A stretch of 64,000 nt of DNA from Rhodococcus ruber (GTDB lineage: Bacteria > Actinomycetota > Actinomycetes > Mycobacteriales > Mycobacteriaceae): assembly GCF_027270735.1 (NCBI RefSeq), contig NZ_JAPWIJ010000004.1, forward strand, positions 186,001-250,000, given 5' to 3'. Each line of letters begins with the position of its first letter. Positions within the stretch are counted from its first letter, which is position 1. Both the position numbers and the translations under genes were made by a program. The notes beneath the pieces are model-generated. The model was not told the origin of the DNA, did no database searches, and worked only from the letters and a program-made list of their open reading frames with translations. Shown here piece after piece: positions 50,033-59,440 of this stretch.

Positions 50033-51258
50033 CGGTCACGAGTTCCGAACGTGCCCTCCTCGATTCGATCGACGAGAAAGAAATCGTTGGTCTGACAACC
50101 GCTTTGATCGATGCGGGCGGTGAGAATCCCGGGGACACCGAGGAGAAGACCGCGAAAGTCCTTGCCGAACACTGTCGCGCACTGGGTTTCGATGTTCGGA
50201 CCGTCGAGGTCGCTCCCGGTCGGCCGAATGTCTTCGTGTCCATCGGATCCGACGAGCAGCCAGGGGTGCTGTTCGTGGGCCACTCCGATGTGGTCCCCGC
50301 TGGTACGGGCTGGACCACCGACCCCTTTTCCGCTGTGGTTCGGGACGGCCGCATCGCCGGCCGCGGGTCCTGCGACATGAAAGGTGGCCTGGCCGCGGTG
50401 GTGGCGGCTATGACCGCCGTGCTGCGTTCCGGCCTCGCGGACGAGCACCCCATGACGTTGGCGTGCCTGGTCGACGAGGAGGACACCGGACTCGGTATCC
50501 GAGCTTTCGTCGCAGAGCCGCAGCACCGCACGTACAGCTGTTGCGTGGTGGCGGAGCCTACGGATCTGGTCACCATCTACGGCTGCAGAGGAGCGGCGAA
50601 CCTGGAGATCGAGGTTCGGGGCCGTTCCGCGCATGCGGGGCAGCCGCGCAACGGAGCCAATGCTATTTCTGCTGCAGCACGCATCATCGGAATCATCGAG
50701 GGCTCTCAGGCCGAACTGGATGCGAACCCCGACCCCGAACTGGGGCCGGCCACCTGGAACGTGGGGACTATCGCGGGCGGAACGGGCACCTCGATGGTCG
50801 CCGACCGGTGTGTCGTCACCGTCGACCGCCGTTTGTTACCCGGCGAGAGCGCCGCCGGAGTCGTCGGCGATCTGCGATCACGCATCGAATCAGCGGGACT
50901 CACCGGGTCCGGTATCGATGTCGAGATCGGTATCGCGATGGAAATGCCGGGCTTTCTGACCAGCGTGAACAACGGATTGGTCACTACCGCAGTGCAATCG
51001 GTTATCGACAACGGATGTATGCCTTCCGGTGATTCCGCCGGCTCCACTTTTGCCGAATCCACTGACATCTGGACCGCATCGTGCGATGGTGGTTTTGTGG
51101 CACAGCAGATGGGAATACCCACCGTCGTGCTCGGTCCGGGGGAGATCGAAAAGCAAGCGCATCGGCCGGACGAGTCCGTTGCCGTGCGGCAATTGACCGA
51201 CAGCGCAAGGGCGTACGCATTGATCGCCACCAGAATTGCTGCACTACCAGGACTTTAG
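50029..51258 (+). CDS. M20-family metallohydrolase, candidate N-acetyl-diaminobutyrate deacetylase (ArgE/DapE-like)
   Basis: Di-zinc hydrolase of 409 residues. Metal and catalytic positions are visible in FVGHSDVVPAG (histidine), GRGSCDMKGG (bridging aspartate), CLVDEEDTGLG (catalytic and metal glutamates), VAEPTD and a late histidine in EKQAHRPDES. The dimerisation insert contains RGRSAHAGQPRNGANAIS. M20 members of this kind remove N-acetyl or N-succinyl groups from amino acids. Described ectoine pathways use a different fold (EutE/DoeB, aspartoacylase-like) for this step, so this would be a replacement. The ATG overlaps the aminotransferase stop. Generic acetylornithine deacetylase activity is the main alternative. 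Confidence 0.82.
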   Translation: MTVTSSERALLDSIDEKEIVGLTTALIDAGGENPGDTEEKTAKVLAEHCRALGFDVRTVEVAPGRPNVFVSIGSDEQPGVLFVGHSDVVPAGTGWTTDPFSAVVRDGRIAGRGSCDMKGGLAAVVAAMTAVLRSGLADEHPMTLACLVDEEDTGLGIRAFVAEPQHRTYSCCVVAEPTDLVTIYGCRGAANLEIEVRGRSAHAGQPRNGANAISAAARIIGIIEGSQAELDANPDPELGPATWNVGTIAGGTGTSMVADRCVVTVDRRLLPGESAAGVVGDLRSRIESAGLTGSGIDVEIGIAMEMPGFLTSVNNGLVTTAVQSVIDNGCMPSGDSAGSTFAESTDIWTASCDGGFVAQQMGIPTVVLGPGEIEKQAHRPDESVAVRQLTDSARAYALIATRIAALPGL

Positions 51259-51372
51259 CGCCGCACGAGGGGGTTGGCCGAAACATATGTTCTGCGTCGC
51301 CGTAATGTCGAACGCTGCGAAGTACCACACCGACGCTCCACTTTGTCCACAAAAGCGAGAGGTATTTCGACC

Positions 51373-52800
51373 GTGACCGAAAATTCAGGGTCGGCAGCAT
51401 CGCCGACCGGATATCCCCCCAGTACCGACACCCTGAGCCCGGACGAGACCAAGATTCTCCACCGCGCCATCGGCGGATCGGCACTCGGCAACGCAGTCGA
51501 GTGGTTCGACTACGCGGTGTACGGCTATCTCGCCGTCTACATCGCCGCTAATTTCTTCCCGTCCGAGGACGGGGGAGCGAGCCTGCTCTCCACCTTCGCC
51601 GTGCTGGCCGCGTCGTTCATCATTCGTCCCATCGGTGGCATCGTGCTCGGCCCACTCGGCGACCGGATCGGCCGTCAGAAGGTCCTCGTACTGACCGTCT
51701 CGATGATGACGTTGGCCACGGCGGCGATCGGTGTGCTGCCGACATTCGACACCATCGGCATCGCCGCGCCGTTGCTGCTGCTCGTCTGCCGTTTGGTGCA
51801 AGGTTTCTCCACCGGTGGTGAGTACGGCGGCGCAGCTGTGTTCATGGCCGAGTACGCGCCCGACAAGCGTCGCGGATTCTTCGGATCGTTCCTCGAATTC
51901 GGAACCCTCGCAGGCACGGTGGGCGGTGCCACCCTGTGCACCCTCCTCAACGTCGGGCTCGGCGACGAGACCATGGAGGCCTGGGGCTGGCGAATCCCGT
52001 TCCTGGTGACGCTCCCGTTGGGCATCGTTGCACTGTGGCTGCGGACCCGGCTCGAGGATTCTCCGGTGTTCGCCGAAGCGAAGGAAGACGGCGGAACGGT
52101 CGAAGAGGGTGCAGGCGGAGCCGTCACCTCACTCAAGGCCACCATGACGTACTGGCAACGGATCCTGATTCTGATGGGATTCGTGCTGCTACTCAACATT
52201 GCTTACTACACGGTGCTGACGTTCTTGCCCTCGTACCTGAGCGATACGTTGGGGCACAGCACGACTCAGTCCAACTTCACCCTCGTCGCGATCATGATCA
52301 TCATGATGGCGATCATCAACCCGATCGGCGCTCTGTCCGACCGGGTGGGCCGAAAGCCGTTGCTGCTGGCGGCCTGCGTCGGGTATTTCGTGTTCAGCGT
52401 TCCGCTGTTCCTGCTGATCATCAATACCGGATTGATCGGCCAGAGCATCGGCCTGCTCGGTCTCGGAGTGTTGCTGGTCATCATGTGCTCCTGCGTGTCG
52501 TCGACACTGCCCGCACTGTTCCCCACTCAGGTGCGCTACGGAGCATTCGCCATCGGATACAACGTCTCGACGGCGCTCTTCGGTGGTACTGCACCGCTGA
52601 TTCTGACGTTCCTGATCGACCGAACGGGTTCCAACCTGATTCCGGGTTGGTACATGATGATCGCTGCTGCCATCGCGTTCGTTCCGATTCTGTTGATGCC
52701 CGAGACGGCAGGGCGATCACTGCGCGGAACCCAGTGCCCCGGTGACAACGACGACGAGGTCGCTGCGTCCGGCGTCGAGCTCGTCGGCTACAAGAAGTAG
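51373..52800 (+). CDS. proP: MHS-family symporter, ProP-like compatible-solute transporter
   Basis: Membrane symporter of 475 residues with 12 hydrophobic segments. It resembles ProP closely in GNAVEWFDYAVYGYLA, GPLGDRIGRQKVL, VQGFSTGGEYGGAAVFMAEYAPDKRRGFFGS, read in parts, and ALFPTQVRYGAFAIGYNVS. ProP proteins import proline, glycine betaine and ectoine with protons. The long C-terminal coiled coil of Escherichia coli ProP is absent; the tail ends soon after TAGRSLRG. It follows the deacetylase gene by 114 bases. GTG 51373 follows GAGAGG and is preferred over an upstream in-frame TTG. Uptake of ectoine for breakdown is the inferred role. Confidence 0.8.
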   Translation: MTENSGSAASPTGYPPSTDTLSPDETKILHRAIGGSALGNAVEWFDYAVYGYLAVYIAANFFPSEDGGASLLSTFAVLAASFIIRPIGGIVLGPLGDRIGRQKVLVLTVSMMTLATAAIGVLPTFDTIGIAAPLLLLVCRLVQGFSTGGEYGGAAVFMAEYAPDKRRGFFGSFLEFGTLAGTVGGATLCTLLNVGLGDETMEAWGWRIPFLVTLPLGIVALWLRTRLEDSPVFAEAKEDGGTVEEGAGGAVTSLKATMTYWQRILILMGFVLLLNIAYYTVLTFLPSYLSDTLGHSTTQSNFTLVAIMIIMMAIINPIGALSDRVGRKPLLLAACVGYFVFSVPLFLLIINTGLIGQSIGLLGLGVLLVIMCSCVSSTLPALFPTQVRYGAFAIGYNVSTALFGGTAPLILTFLIDRTGSNLIPGWYMMIAAAIAFVPILLMPETAGRSLRGTQCPGDNDDEVAASGVELVGYKK

Positions 52801-52802
52801 AA

Positions 52803-53759
52803 GTGGCACCGGTTCTCGTCGTTCTGCACGCCGGCGACCTTCCCGACGGACTCGAGTCCGTTGCGGAGGTCGCCGACGTCAGGTACGCCACCGCCGACAC
52901 CCTGGCGGATGCAGTCGACGGTGCCGACGCGTTGCTGCTGTGGGATTTCTTCTCGCCTGCAGTCGAATCTGCGTGGCCGCGCTGCGGGTCTCTGAAGTGG
53001 ATCCATATCGCCGCTGCCGGCGTGGACTCGTTGATGTTCGACGAGCTGGTGGAATCCGATGTGGTCGTGACGAATTCGCGTGGTGTCTTCGATCGACCGA
53101 TCGCGGAGTTCGTGCTGGCTCAGATCCTCGCGTTCGCCAAGGACTCCGAACGTTCACGCGCACTGCAGCAATCGAAGATCTGGCAGCACCGTGAGACCGA
53201 ACGCATCGACGGTGCACACGCGATGATCGTGGGCACCGGAGCGATCGGTCGTGCCATTGCAACTCTGCTGAGTGCGGTGGGAATGTCGATCTCGGGGGTG
53301 GGTCGAACAGCGCGAGAAGGCGACGGAGACTTCGGCACCGTGTACGCCAGTGATGATCTGGTGGACGAAGTAGCGCGGGCCGACTACCTGGTTCTGGTTG
53401 CCCCGTTGACCGAACAGACGAGGGGTTTGGTCGACGATTCCGTGTTGGCCGCGATGAAGCCCGGCGCGCGGGTGATCAACGTGGGCCGCGGTGAGCTGCT
53501 CGATACCGAGGCACTGTCGAAGCATCTCGGCAGCGGTCACATCACCGGTGCCGCGCTGGACGTGTTCGAGACCGAGCCGCTCCCGGCCGACCATCCGTTG
53601 TGGACGGCCGAGAACGTTGTTCTCACTCCGCACATGAGCGGCGACGCGTCGGGCTGGAAGCAGCGACTCGCGGAGGTGTTCGCCGACAACGCACGTCGAT
53701 ACTTCCGGGGCGAACCCCTGCTCAATGTCGTGAACAAGAGACTCGGCTTCGTGGTGTGA
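52803..53759 (+). CDS. D-isomer-specific 2-hydroxyacid dehydrogenase
   Basis: NAD(P)-dependent oxidoreductase of 318 residues interconverting 2-oxoacids and D-2-hydroxyacids. It shows the Rossmann motif VGTGAIGRAIA, the catalytic arginine in VINVGRGELLDTEAL, the glutamate in LDVFETEPLPADHPLW and the histidine in LTPHMSGDASG. GTG starts two bases after the proP stop, so it is part of the same transcript. The substrate is not evident. It might work with the FAD/4Fe-4S oxidase of operon I, which belongs to a D-2-hydroxyacid-oxidising family. The OYE gene converges on it with a four-base gap. Confidence 0.88.
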   Translation: MAPVLVVLHAGDLPDGLESVAEVADVRYATADTLADAVDGADALLLWDFFSPAVESAWPRCGSLKWIHIAAAGVDSLMFDELVESDVVVTNSRGVFDRPIAEFVLAQILAFAKDSERSRALQQSKIWQHRETERIDGAHAMIVGTGAIGRAIATLLSAVGMSISGVGRTAREGDGDFGTVYASDDLVDEVARADYLVLVAPLTEQTRGLVDDSVLAAMKPGARVINVGRGELLDTEALSKHLGSGHITGAALDVFETEPLPADHPLWTAENVVLTPHMSGDASGWKQRLAEVFADNARRYFRGEPLLNVVNKRLGFVV

Positions 53760-53763
53760 GACC

Positions 53764-54882
53764 TCAGTAGGCCCGCTCGTACTGCGGTGCCACGGCCGGA
53801 GTCATCTCCACACCGAGTTCGCGGGCAGCGCGCCGTGGCCAGTACGGATCACGCAGTAGCTCGCGCGCCAGCAGCACGGCGGTCGCCTCGCCCAGCGAGA
53901 CGATGTCCTCTGCCTGCTTGGGTTCGGTGATCATGCCGACCGCGGCGGCGGGCATCGTGGTTTCGTTCTGGATTCGCCGTGCGAAGGGAACCTGGTAGCC
54001 GGGGCCGACCGGAATCTTGGCGTGCACGTTTCCGCCGGTGGAGGTATCGACCAGATCCACCCCGTGTTCGGTGAGGATCTGCGACAACGCGACGGTCTGA
54101 TCGGAGGTCCAGCTCGGGGCCTCCACGTCGGCTGCACTCTCGCGGTTCTCTGGCTCGTCGAGCCAGTCCGTCGCCGACAGCCGGACGAACACCGGAAGCT
54201 CTGCCGGCCACACTTCACGGACCGCGTCGACCACCTCGATCAGTAGCCGCGTACGGCCGGCGAAGTCTCCGCCGTAGGCGTCGGTGCGGGTGTTGCTCGC
54301 CGGCGACAGGAACTGGTGCAACAAGTATCCGTGCGCGCCGTGAACTTCGGCCACCTCGAACCCGGCCTTCAGTGCGCGCTGCGCCGCCGAGCGAAAGTCG
54401 TCGACGATCTTCGCGATGTCGTCGTCGGTAGCCGCGCGGGGCGTCGCGTAATCACCGAAGGCGACCGCGCTCGGACCGACGGTCTCCCAGCGTCGAGGAT
54501 CCTCCGCGGGCAGCGACTTGCCGCCGAGCCAGGGAGCAGCTGTGGAACCCTTCCGGCCTGCGTGCGCCAGCTGGATGCCAGGAACGCTTCCGAAGGACGA
54601 GATCTCGGCGACGATCTTCGCCAGGGCATCTGTCTGGGTGTCGTTCCAGATACCCAGGTCAGACGGGCTGATGCGACCTTCCGGGCTGACTGCGGTGGCT
54701 TCGGTGATGATCAAACCTGCCCCGCCGACCGCGCGGCTCACCAGATGGGTGCGGTGCCAGTCACCCGCAACGCCGACGTACGGGCCCGAGTCGTCGGCCG
54801 AGTACTGGCACATCGGTGCCATCCATACCCGGTTGGGAAAGGTGACCTCGCGCAGGGTCAGAGGCTCGAACAAGGCACTCAC
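53764..54882 (-). CDS. NADH:flavin oxidoreductase, Old Yellow Enzyme (YqjM-like)
   Basis: FMN enzyme of 372 residues that reduces activated C=C bonds of enones and related electrophiles. Features are FPNRVWMAPMCQYSA with the YqjM-class active-site cysteine, GIQLAHAGRKGST, the substrate-binding pair in EVHGAHGYLLHQFLSP, YGGDFAGRTRLLIEVVDAVRE and the FMN phosphate region near ATAVLLARELLRDPYWP. The frame opens at 54948, but GTG 54882 follows GGAGG by eight bases and begins the family N-terminus, so it is preferred. It is divergent from proA and closes the variable region. Confidence 0.9.
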   Translation of the reverse strand: MSALFEPLTLREVTFPNRVWMAPMCQYSADDSGPYVGVAGDWHRTHLVSRAVGGAGLIITEATAVSPEGRISPSDLGIWNDTQTDALAKIVAEISSFGSVPGIQLAHAGRKGSTAAPWLGGKSLPAEDPRRWETVGPSAVAFGDYATPRAATDDDIAKIVDDFRSAAQRALKAGFEVAEVHGAHGYLLHQFLSPASNTRTDAYGGDFAGRTRLLIEVVDAVREVWPAELPVFVRLSATDWLDEPENRESAADVEAPSWTSDQTVALSQILTEHGVDLVDTSTGGNVHAKIPVGPGYQVPFARRIQNETTMPAAAVGMITEPKQAEDIVSLGEATAVLLARELLRDPYWPRRAARELGVEMTPAVAPQYERAY

Positions 54883-54982
54883 AGGTGGTTCCTCCGGTCT
54901 GTCGGTATCGACGTCTGTGACGTCGGTGATCTCCACGTCGTGCTGCAACGACGCGGCGACACCGCTTCATTCCCGGCCCCAT

Positions 54983-54988
54983 TAGTGT
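54983..54988 (+). promoter_or_regulatory. -10 element (TAGTGT) of proA, leaderless
   Basis: TAGTGT is followed by seven bases and the ATG at 54996. Confidence 0.5.
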
Positions 54989-54995
54989 GTAGTTC

Positions 54996-56276
54996 ATGAC
55001 TGCTTCCGTCTCGGCCGAATCGGTGCCCACCACGCTCGACGAGCGTGAGAACGTGCATGCGGCCGCTCGTCGGGCGCGGATCGCCTCGCGTGCGCTGGCG
55101 TTGCTGACGACCACGGAGAAGGACTCGTTGCTGCATACCGCCGCCGATGCCGTGGTTGCTGCTGCGGATTCGGTCCTGGCCGCGAACGCGGCCGACATCG
55201 AGATCGCGCGGGCAGCGGGTACCGACGAGGGGCTGCTGGATCGACTGCGTTTGACCGCATCGCGCATCGACGGCACCGCGGCAGGCCTGCGACAGGTCGC
55301 CGCGCTGCCGGATCCGATCGGTGGGGTCATCCGCGGTTCCACGCTTCCCAACGGACTGGAGATTCGGCAGGTGCGGGTCCCGCTCGGGGTGGTGGGCATG
55401 GTCTACGAGGCGCGCCCCAACGTCACCGTCGACGCGTTCGGTCTCGCGTTCAAGTCCGGCAACGCGGTGCTGCTGCGCGGTTCGTCCTCGGCGGCACAGT
55501 CCAACGCAGCATTGGTCGACGCCCTGCAAGGGGCGTTACGTGAACAGGGTCTTCCCGAGGCCGCGGTACAACTGCTGGGCAGTGCGGACCGTGCCACGGT
55601 CACCCACCTGATTCAGGCGCGTGGTCTGGTGGACGTGGTCATCCCACGCGGGGGCGCGGGACTGATCACTGCCGTCGTTCGCGATGCCACGGTCCCGACC
55701 ATCGAGACCGGAGTCGGAAACTGCCACGTGTACGTCCACTCCTCGGCCGATCCTGACATCGCCGAGAAGATCGTGCTCAACGCCAAGACCCGCCGAGTCA
55801 GTGTCTGTAACGCAGCCGAGACCGTGCTGGTCGACGCTGCGATCGCCGACACCATGGTGCCGCGGCTGCTGCAGGCGTTCCAGATGCACAGCGTCACGGT
55901 GCACGGCGACCTGCCCGGGCTGGTACCCGCTCACGACGAGGACTGGTCGCAGGAGTACCTCTCGCTCGACATCGCGCTGAAGGTCGTGGGCGGCATCGAC
56001 GAGGCGATCGAGCACATCGATCGATACGGAACCGGACACACCGAGGCGATCGTCGCGTCCGATATCGGTGTGGCGCGTGAGTTCACCCAACGTGTCGACG
56101 CGGCTGCCGTGATGGTCAATGCTTCCACCGCATTCACCGACGGCGAGCAATTCGGCTTCGGTGCCGAGATCGGTATCTCCACCCAGAAGCTGCACGCCCG
56201 AGGGCCCATGGGATTGCCCGAACTGACCTCGACCAAGTGGACCGTGTGGGGCGACGGACACATCCGAGATGTCTGA
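54996..56276 (+). CDS. proA: Gamma-glutamyl phosphate reductase
   Basis: Second enzyme of proline synthesis (426 residues), reducing glutamyl-5-phosphate to glutamate semialdehyde with NADPH. Diagnostic segments are [22 protein letters not shown] (read in parts), [37 protein letters not shown] and the catalytic cysteine in [14 protein letters not shown]. The end shows [20 protein letters not shown]. It is separated from proB by the 21-kb variable region. The ATG sits seven bases after TAGTGT, indicating a leaderless message. Confidence 0.97.
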   Translation: MTASVSAESVPTTLDERENVHAAARRARIASRALALLTTTEKDSLLHTAADAVVAAADSVLAANAADIEIARAAGTDEGLLDRLRLTASRIDGTAAGLRQVAALPDPIGGVIRGSTLPNGLEIRQVRVPLGVVGMVYEARPNVTVDAFGLAFKSGNAVLLRGSSSAAQSNAALVDALQGALREQGLPEAAVQLLGSADRATVTHLIQARGLVDVVIPRGGAGLITAVVRDATVPTIETGVGNCHVYVHSSADPDIAEKIVLNAKTRRVSVCNAAETVLVDAAIADTMVPRLLQAFQMHSVTVHGDLPGLVPAHDEDWSQEYLSLDIALKVVGGIDEAIEHIDRYGTGHTEAIVASDIGVAREFTQRVDAAAVMVNASTAFTDGEQFGFGAEIGISTQKLHARGPMGLPELTSTKWTVWGDGHIRDV

Positions 56277-56320
56277 CGCCCCTGCCGTACCGGCCAAATC
56301 CGATCATCAGGAGTTGTGAC

Positions 56321-57202
56321 GTGGATCGTGCCCTACCGACGACACCCCCGCTGTTCGCAAGTGTGAACGACGTCCTCGAGCGTCTGGCCGAAACGGGCTA
56401 TCTGGCCGACAAAGCCACGGCCACCTCGGTCTTCCTTGCCGACCGCCTCGGCAAGCCGCTGCTGATCGAGGGTCCGGCGGGTGTGGGCAAGACCGAACTC
56501 GCTCGCGCCGTGGCCCAGACGACGGGTGCCGAGCTGGTGCGGTTGCAGTGCTACGAGGGCGTCGACGAGGCCCGCGCCCTGTACGAGTGGAACCACGCCA
56601 AGCAGATCCTGCGGATCCAGTCGGGAACCAGCGCCGATTGGGATTCGACCAAGCTGGACGTCTTCTCCGAGGAGTTCCTGCTGGCGCGGCCGCTGCTGCA
56701 GGCAATTCGGCGTACCGACCCCACAGTGCTGCTCATCGACGAGACCGACAAGGCCGACGTCGAGATCGAAGGACTGCTGCTCGAGGTGCTCAGCGACTTC
56801 GCGATCACCATTCCCGAGCTCGGCACCATCACGGCGGAGCGCACTCCATTTGTGGTGCTGACATCCAACGCGACTCGCGAACTGTCGGAGGCCCTCAAGC
56901 GCCGCTGCCTCTTCCTGCACCTCGACTTCCCCGACGCGGACCTCGAACGTCGCATCCTGGCCAGTCGGGTTCCGGAACTGCCCGAGGCGATCGCCGAGCA
57001 GATGATCAAGACCGTCCGGGTACTTCGGGGAATGCAGCTCAAGAAGTTGCCCTCCGTCGCCGAGACGATCGACTGGGGTCGCACGCTGCTGGCCCTCGGA
57101 ATGGACACCCTCGACGAGGATGCGGTGCGGACGACGCTGGGAGTGGTGCTCAAGCATCAGTCCGATCAGGTGCGTGCGGCGGCCGAACTGCGGCTGAACT
57201 GA
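56321..57202 (+). CDS. MoxR-family AAA+ ATPase
   Basis: ATPase of 293 residues thought to act as a chaperone that inserts or remodels metal centres or complexes with a von Willebrand factor A partner. Walker A is EGPAGVGKTELARA, Walker B is VLLIDETDKAD, and sensor 1 is VVLTSNATRELSEALKRRC. GTG 56321 follows AGGAG by seven bases; the frame extends further but overlaps proA. The VWA partner begins two bases after its stop. This pair follows proA in mycobacteria too. Confidence 0.92.
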   Translation: MDRALPTTPPLFASVNDVLERLAETGYLADKATATSVFLADRLGKPLLIEGPAGVGKTELARAVAQTTGAELVRLQCYEGVDEARALYEWNHAKQILRIQSGTSADWDSTKLDVFSEEFLLARPLLQAIRRTDPTVLLIDETDKADVEIEGLLLEVLSDFAITIPELGTITAERTPFVVLTSNATRELSEALKRRCLFLHLDFPDADLERRILASRVPELPEAIAEQMIKTVRVLRGMQLKKLPSVAETIDWGRTLLALGMDTLDEDAVRTTLGVVLKHQSDQVRAAAELRLN

Positions 57203-57203
57203 C

Positions 57204-58619
57204 ATGTTGGCCCCGCACGGAATTCCCGGGCATCTTGTCGGCTTCGTCGAGGCATTGCGAAAACGCGGAATCTCGGTGGGGCCGTCGGAAACCGTCGATG
57301 CCGGACGCGTCCTGTCGGTCCTGGATCTACTCGACCGGGAAGCGGTGCGAGAAGGGCTGGCCTGTTCGTTGTTGCGACGACCGACGCACCGCGGGGTGTT
57401 CGACGCGCTGTTCGACCTGTGGTTTCCGGTGGCGTCGGGCACGAGGGACTCGGGACAGATCGACACTGCACTGCCCCGCACGGACGGCGGCGATGTCGAC
57501 ATCGATGCGCTCCGCGAGTTGCTGGTCGATCTGCTGTCCGACGATTCGGCCGAGGCCGCGGAGTTGACCCAGATGCTGGCGGCGCAGATGGTGGAGGAAC
57601 TCGGTCAGTACAAATCCTCGAACGGGCCGTCGTTCTCGGCCTATCAGGCCCTGCGCGACGTCGCCCCGGATACGTTGTTGCGCAAGATCCTCGACGGGCT
57701 GCTCGGCCGCGCCGACGATGCACCGGATCGGCCCACCGACGACTACGAATCGGAAGTAGCCAAACGTACTGCAGCGCAACGTATCGCAGACCTTCGCAAG
57801 ATGGTCGAGAGCGAGACGAGACGGCGGTCGGCCGAGAAGCTCGGCCGCGAGCGGGTGGCGAGTTACGGTGTGCCCAAGCTGGCCGAGGAGGTCGACTTCC
57901 TGCGGGCCTCGGACACGGAGATGGCGGCGCTGCGACGCAACGTCACCCCGCTGGCTCGACTGCTCGCCTCACGACTTGCGGTGCGGCGCAGCAGAAGCAG
58001 GCACGGTTCGATCGATCTGCGACGCACCCTGCGCAAGTCGATGTCCACCGGCGGCATTCCGATCGACTTGGTGGAGCGCAAGCCGCGTCGAGCACGCCCC
58101 GAATTGGTTGTGCTGTGCGATGTCTCGGGCTCGGTCGCGGGATTCAGTAACTTCACCCTGCTGTTGGTGCATGCACTGCGAGAGCAGTTCTCGCGTGTTC
58201 GGATCTTTGCCTTCATCGACTCCACCGACGAGGTGACGCGATTCTTCGACTCCGGCTCCGACCTCGGGGCCGCGATGAGCCGCATCATCCGGGAGTCCGA
58301 TCTGGTGACGTACGACGGCCACTCGGACTACGGCCACGCGCTGACGACGTTCGACGAGAAGTATGCGCATGCGGTCACCAGTCGCAGTTCGGTGTTGATT
58401 CTCGGCGACGCCCGCACCAATTACCGCGAACCCAAGCTGCCCGCGTTGGCACATATCGTCTCGGTGGCCAAGCACGCGTACTGGCTCAATCCAGAACCGA
58501 AATCGCAGTGGGGATCCGGCGATTCGGCGGCCAAGGTGTACGCCGACGTGATCGCCATGCACGAGTGCCGATCCGCCCAGCAGCTCGCCACCGTGGTCTC
58601 ACGTCTGCTGCCGGTGTGA
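57204..58619 (+). CDS. VWA domain-containing CoxE-like protein
   Basis: Protein of 471 residues. The C-terminal half is a von Willebrand factor A domain with the metal-ion-dependent adhesion site in [14 protein letters not shown] (DxSxS), followed by [11 protein letters not shown] and [10 protein letters not shown]. The N-terminal part is helical and matches CoxE-type partners of MoxR ATPases ([20 protein letters not shown]). It probably recruits the substrate complex on which the adjacent MoxR protein acts. The client is unknown. Coupled tightly to the moxR gene. Confidence 0.88.
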   Translation: MLAPHGIPGHLVGFVEALRKRGISVGPSETVDAGRVLSVLDLLDREAVREGLACSLLRRPTHRGVFDALFDLWFPVASGTRDSGQIDTALPRTDGGDVDIDALRELLVDLLSDDSAEAAELTQMLAAQMVEELGQYKSSNGPSFSAYQALRDVAPDTLLRKILDGLLGRADDAPDRPTDDYESEVAKRTAAQRIADLRKMVESETRRRSAEKLGRERVASYGVPKLAEEVDFLRASDTEMAALRRNVTPLARLLASRLAVRRSRSRHGSIDLRRTLRKSMSTGGIPIDLVERKPRRARPELVVLCDVSGSVAGFSNFTLLLVHALREQFSRVRIFAFIDSTDEVTRFFDSGSDLGAAMSRIIRESDLVTYDGHSDYGHALTTFDEKYAHAVTSRSSVLILGDARTNYREPKLPALAHIVSVAKHAYWLNPEPKSQWGSGDSAAKVYADVIAMHECRSAQQLATVVSRLLPV

Positions 58620-58649
58620 GGGGTGTGACGCCCGGCAGCGCCGCGGACG

Positions 58650-58655
58650 TAGAAT
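58650..58655 (+). promoter_or_regulatory. -10 element (TAGAAT) of nadD, leaderless
   Basis: TAGAAT is followed by eight bases and the GTG at 58664. Confidence 0.5.
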
Positions 58656-58663
58656 CGACGGTT

Positions 58664-59440
58664 GTGCAGCACGAATACGACCCCGGTGACGACACAGGGA
58701 AGCAGTCCGTTCGCCGTTTGGGCGTGATGGGCGGCACCTTCGACCCGATACACCACGGGCACCTCGTCGCGGCCAGCGAAGTGGCGAACAAGTTCGGTCT
58801 GGACGAGGTCATCTTCGTCCCCACCGGAAACCCCTGGCAGAAGGAAGGCACAACGGTCAGCCCGGCGGAAGACCGCTACCTGATGACCGTGATCGCGACG
58901 GCGTCCAACCCCCGATTCTCCGTCAGTCGCGTGGACGTCGATCGCGAGAAGTCGACGTACACCGTCGACACCCTGCGCGATCTGCGGGCGCAGCACCCCA
59001 ATGCCGAGCTGTTCTTCATCACCGGCGCGGATGCCCTCGAGTCGATCCTGACGTGGCAGAACTGGGAGGAGCTGTTCGAGCTCGCCAGATTCGTCGGAGT
59101 CTCGCGTCCGGGGTTCGAGCTCGGAGTCGAACATCTGGCCAACCACCTCCGGTCGTTGCCTGCCGGCACCCTCACATTGATGGAAATCCCGGCACTCGCG
59201 ATATCGTCGACGGACTGTCGACTTCGAGCCGGTGAGAATCGGCCGGTCTGGTACCTCGTACCGGACGGCGTCGTGCAATACATCTCGAAGAGAAATCTCT
59301 ACAGACCACGAGGCGCGCTGCGCCTCGACGGATCCGTCACCATGTCGGAGCCGGCACCCCAGAAGAAGCAACCGGAAGGGCCGGTCACCAGCGCAATGAC
59401 CGCGAACCCGAACCATACGAGTGGGAGTACACCCAAGTGA
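58664..59440 (+). CDS. nadD: Nicotinate-nucleotide adenylyltransferase
   Basis: Enzyme of 258 residues that joins nicotinate mononucleotide and ATP to make deamido-NAD. The nucleotidyltransferase signature is [21 protein letters not shown], and [21 protein letters not shown] lies near the C-terminus. A C-terminal tail of about 45 residues goes beyond the core fold. The frame is open upstream; GTG 58664, eight bases after TAGAAT, is the best start. The stop overlaps rsfS (GTGA). Confidence 0.94.
   Translation: MQHEYDPGDDTGKQSVRRLGVMGGTFDPIHHGHLVAASEVANKFGLDEVIFVPTGNPWQKEGTTVSPAEDRYLMTVIATASNPRFSVSRVDVDREKSTYTVDTLRDLRAQHPNAELFFITGADALESILTWQNWEELFELARFVGVSRPGFELGVEHLANHLRSLPAGTLTLMEIPALAISSTDCRLRAGENRPVWYLVPDGVVQYISKRNLYRPRGALRLDGSVTMSEPAPQKKQPEGPVTSAMTANPNHTSGSTPK

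Noticed and set aside
51282-51291. Palindrome AACATATGTT before proP
   Set aside because: A single 10-base palindrome with no second copy. It does not match the GntR operator, so no function is assigned.
51343-51351. TTGTCCACA box before proP
   Set aside because: An isolated box expected by chance about once per window; no sign of origin or titration cluster.
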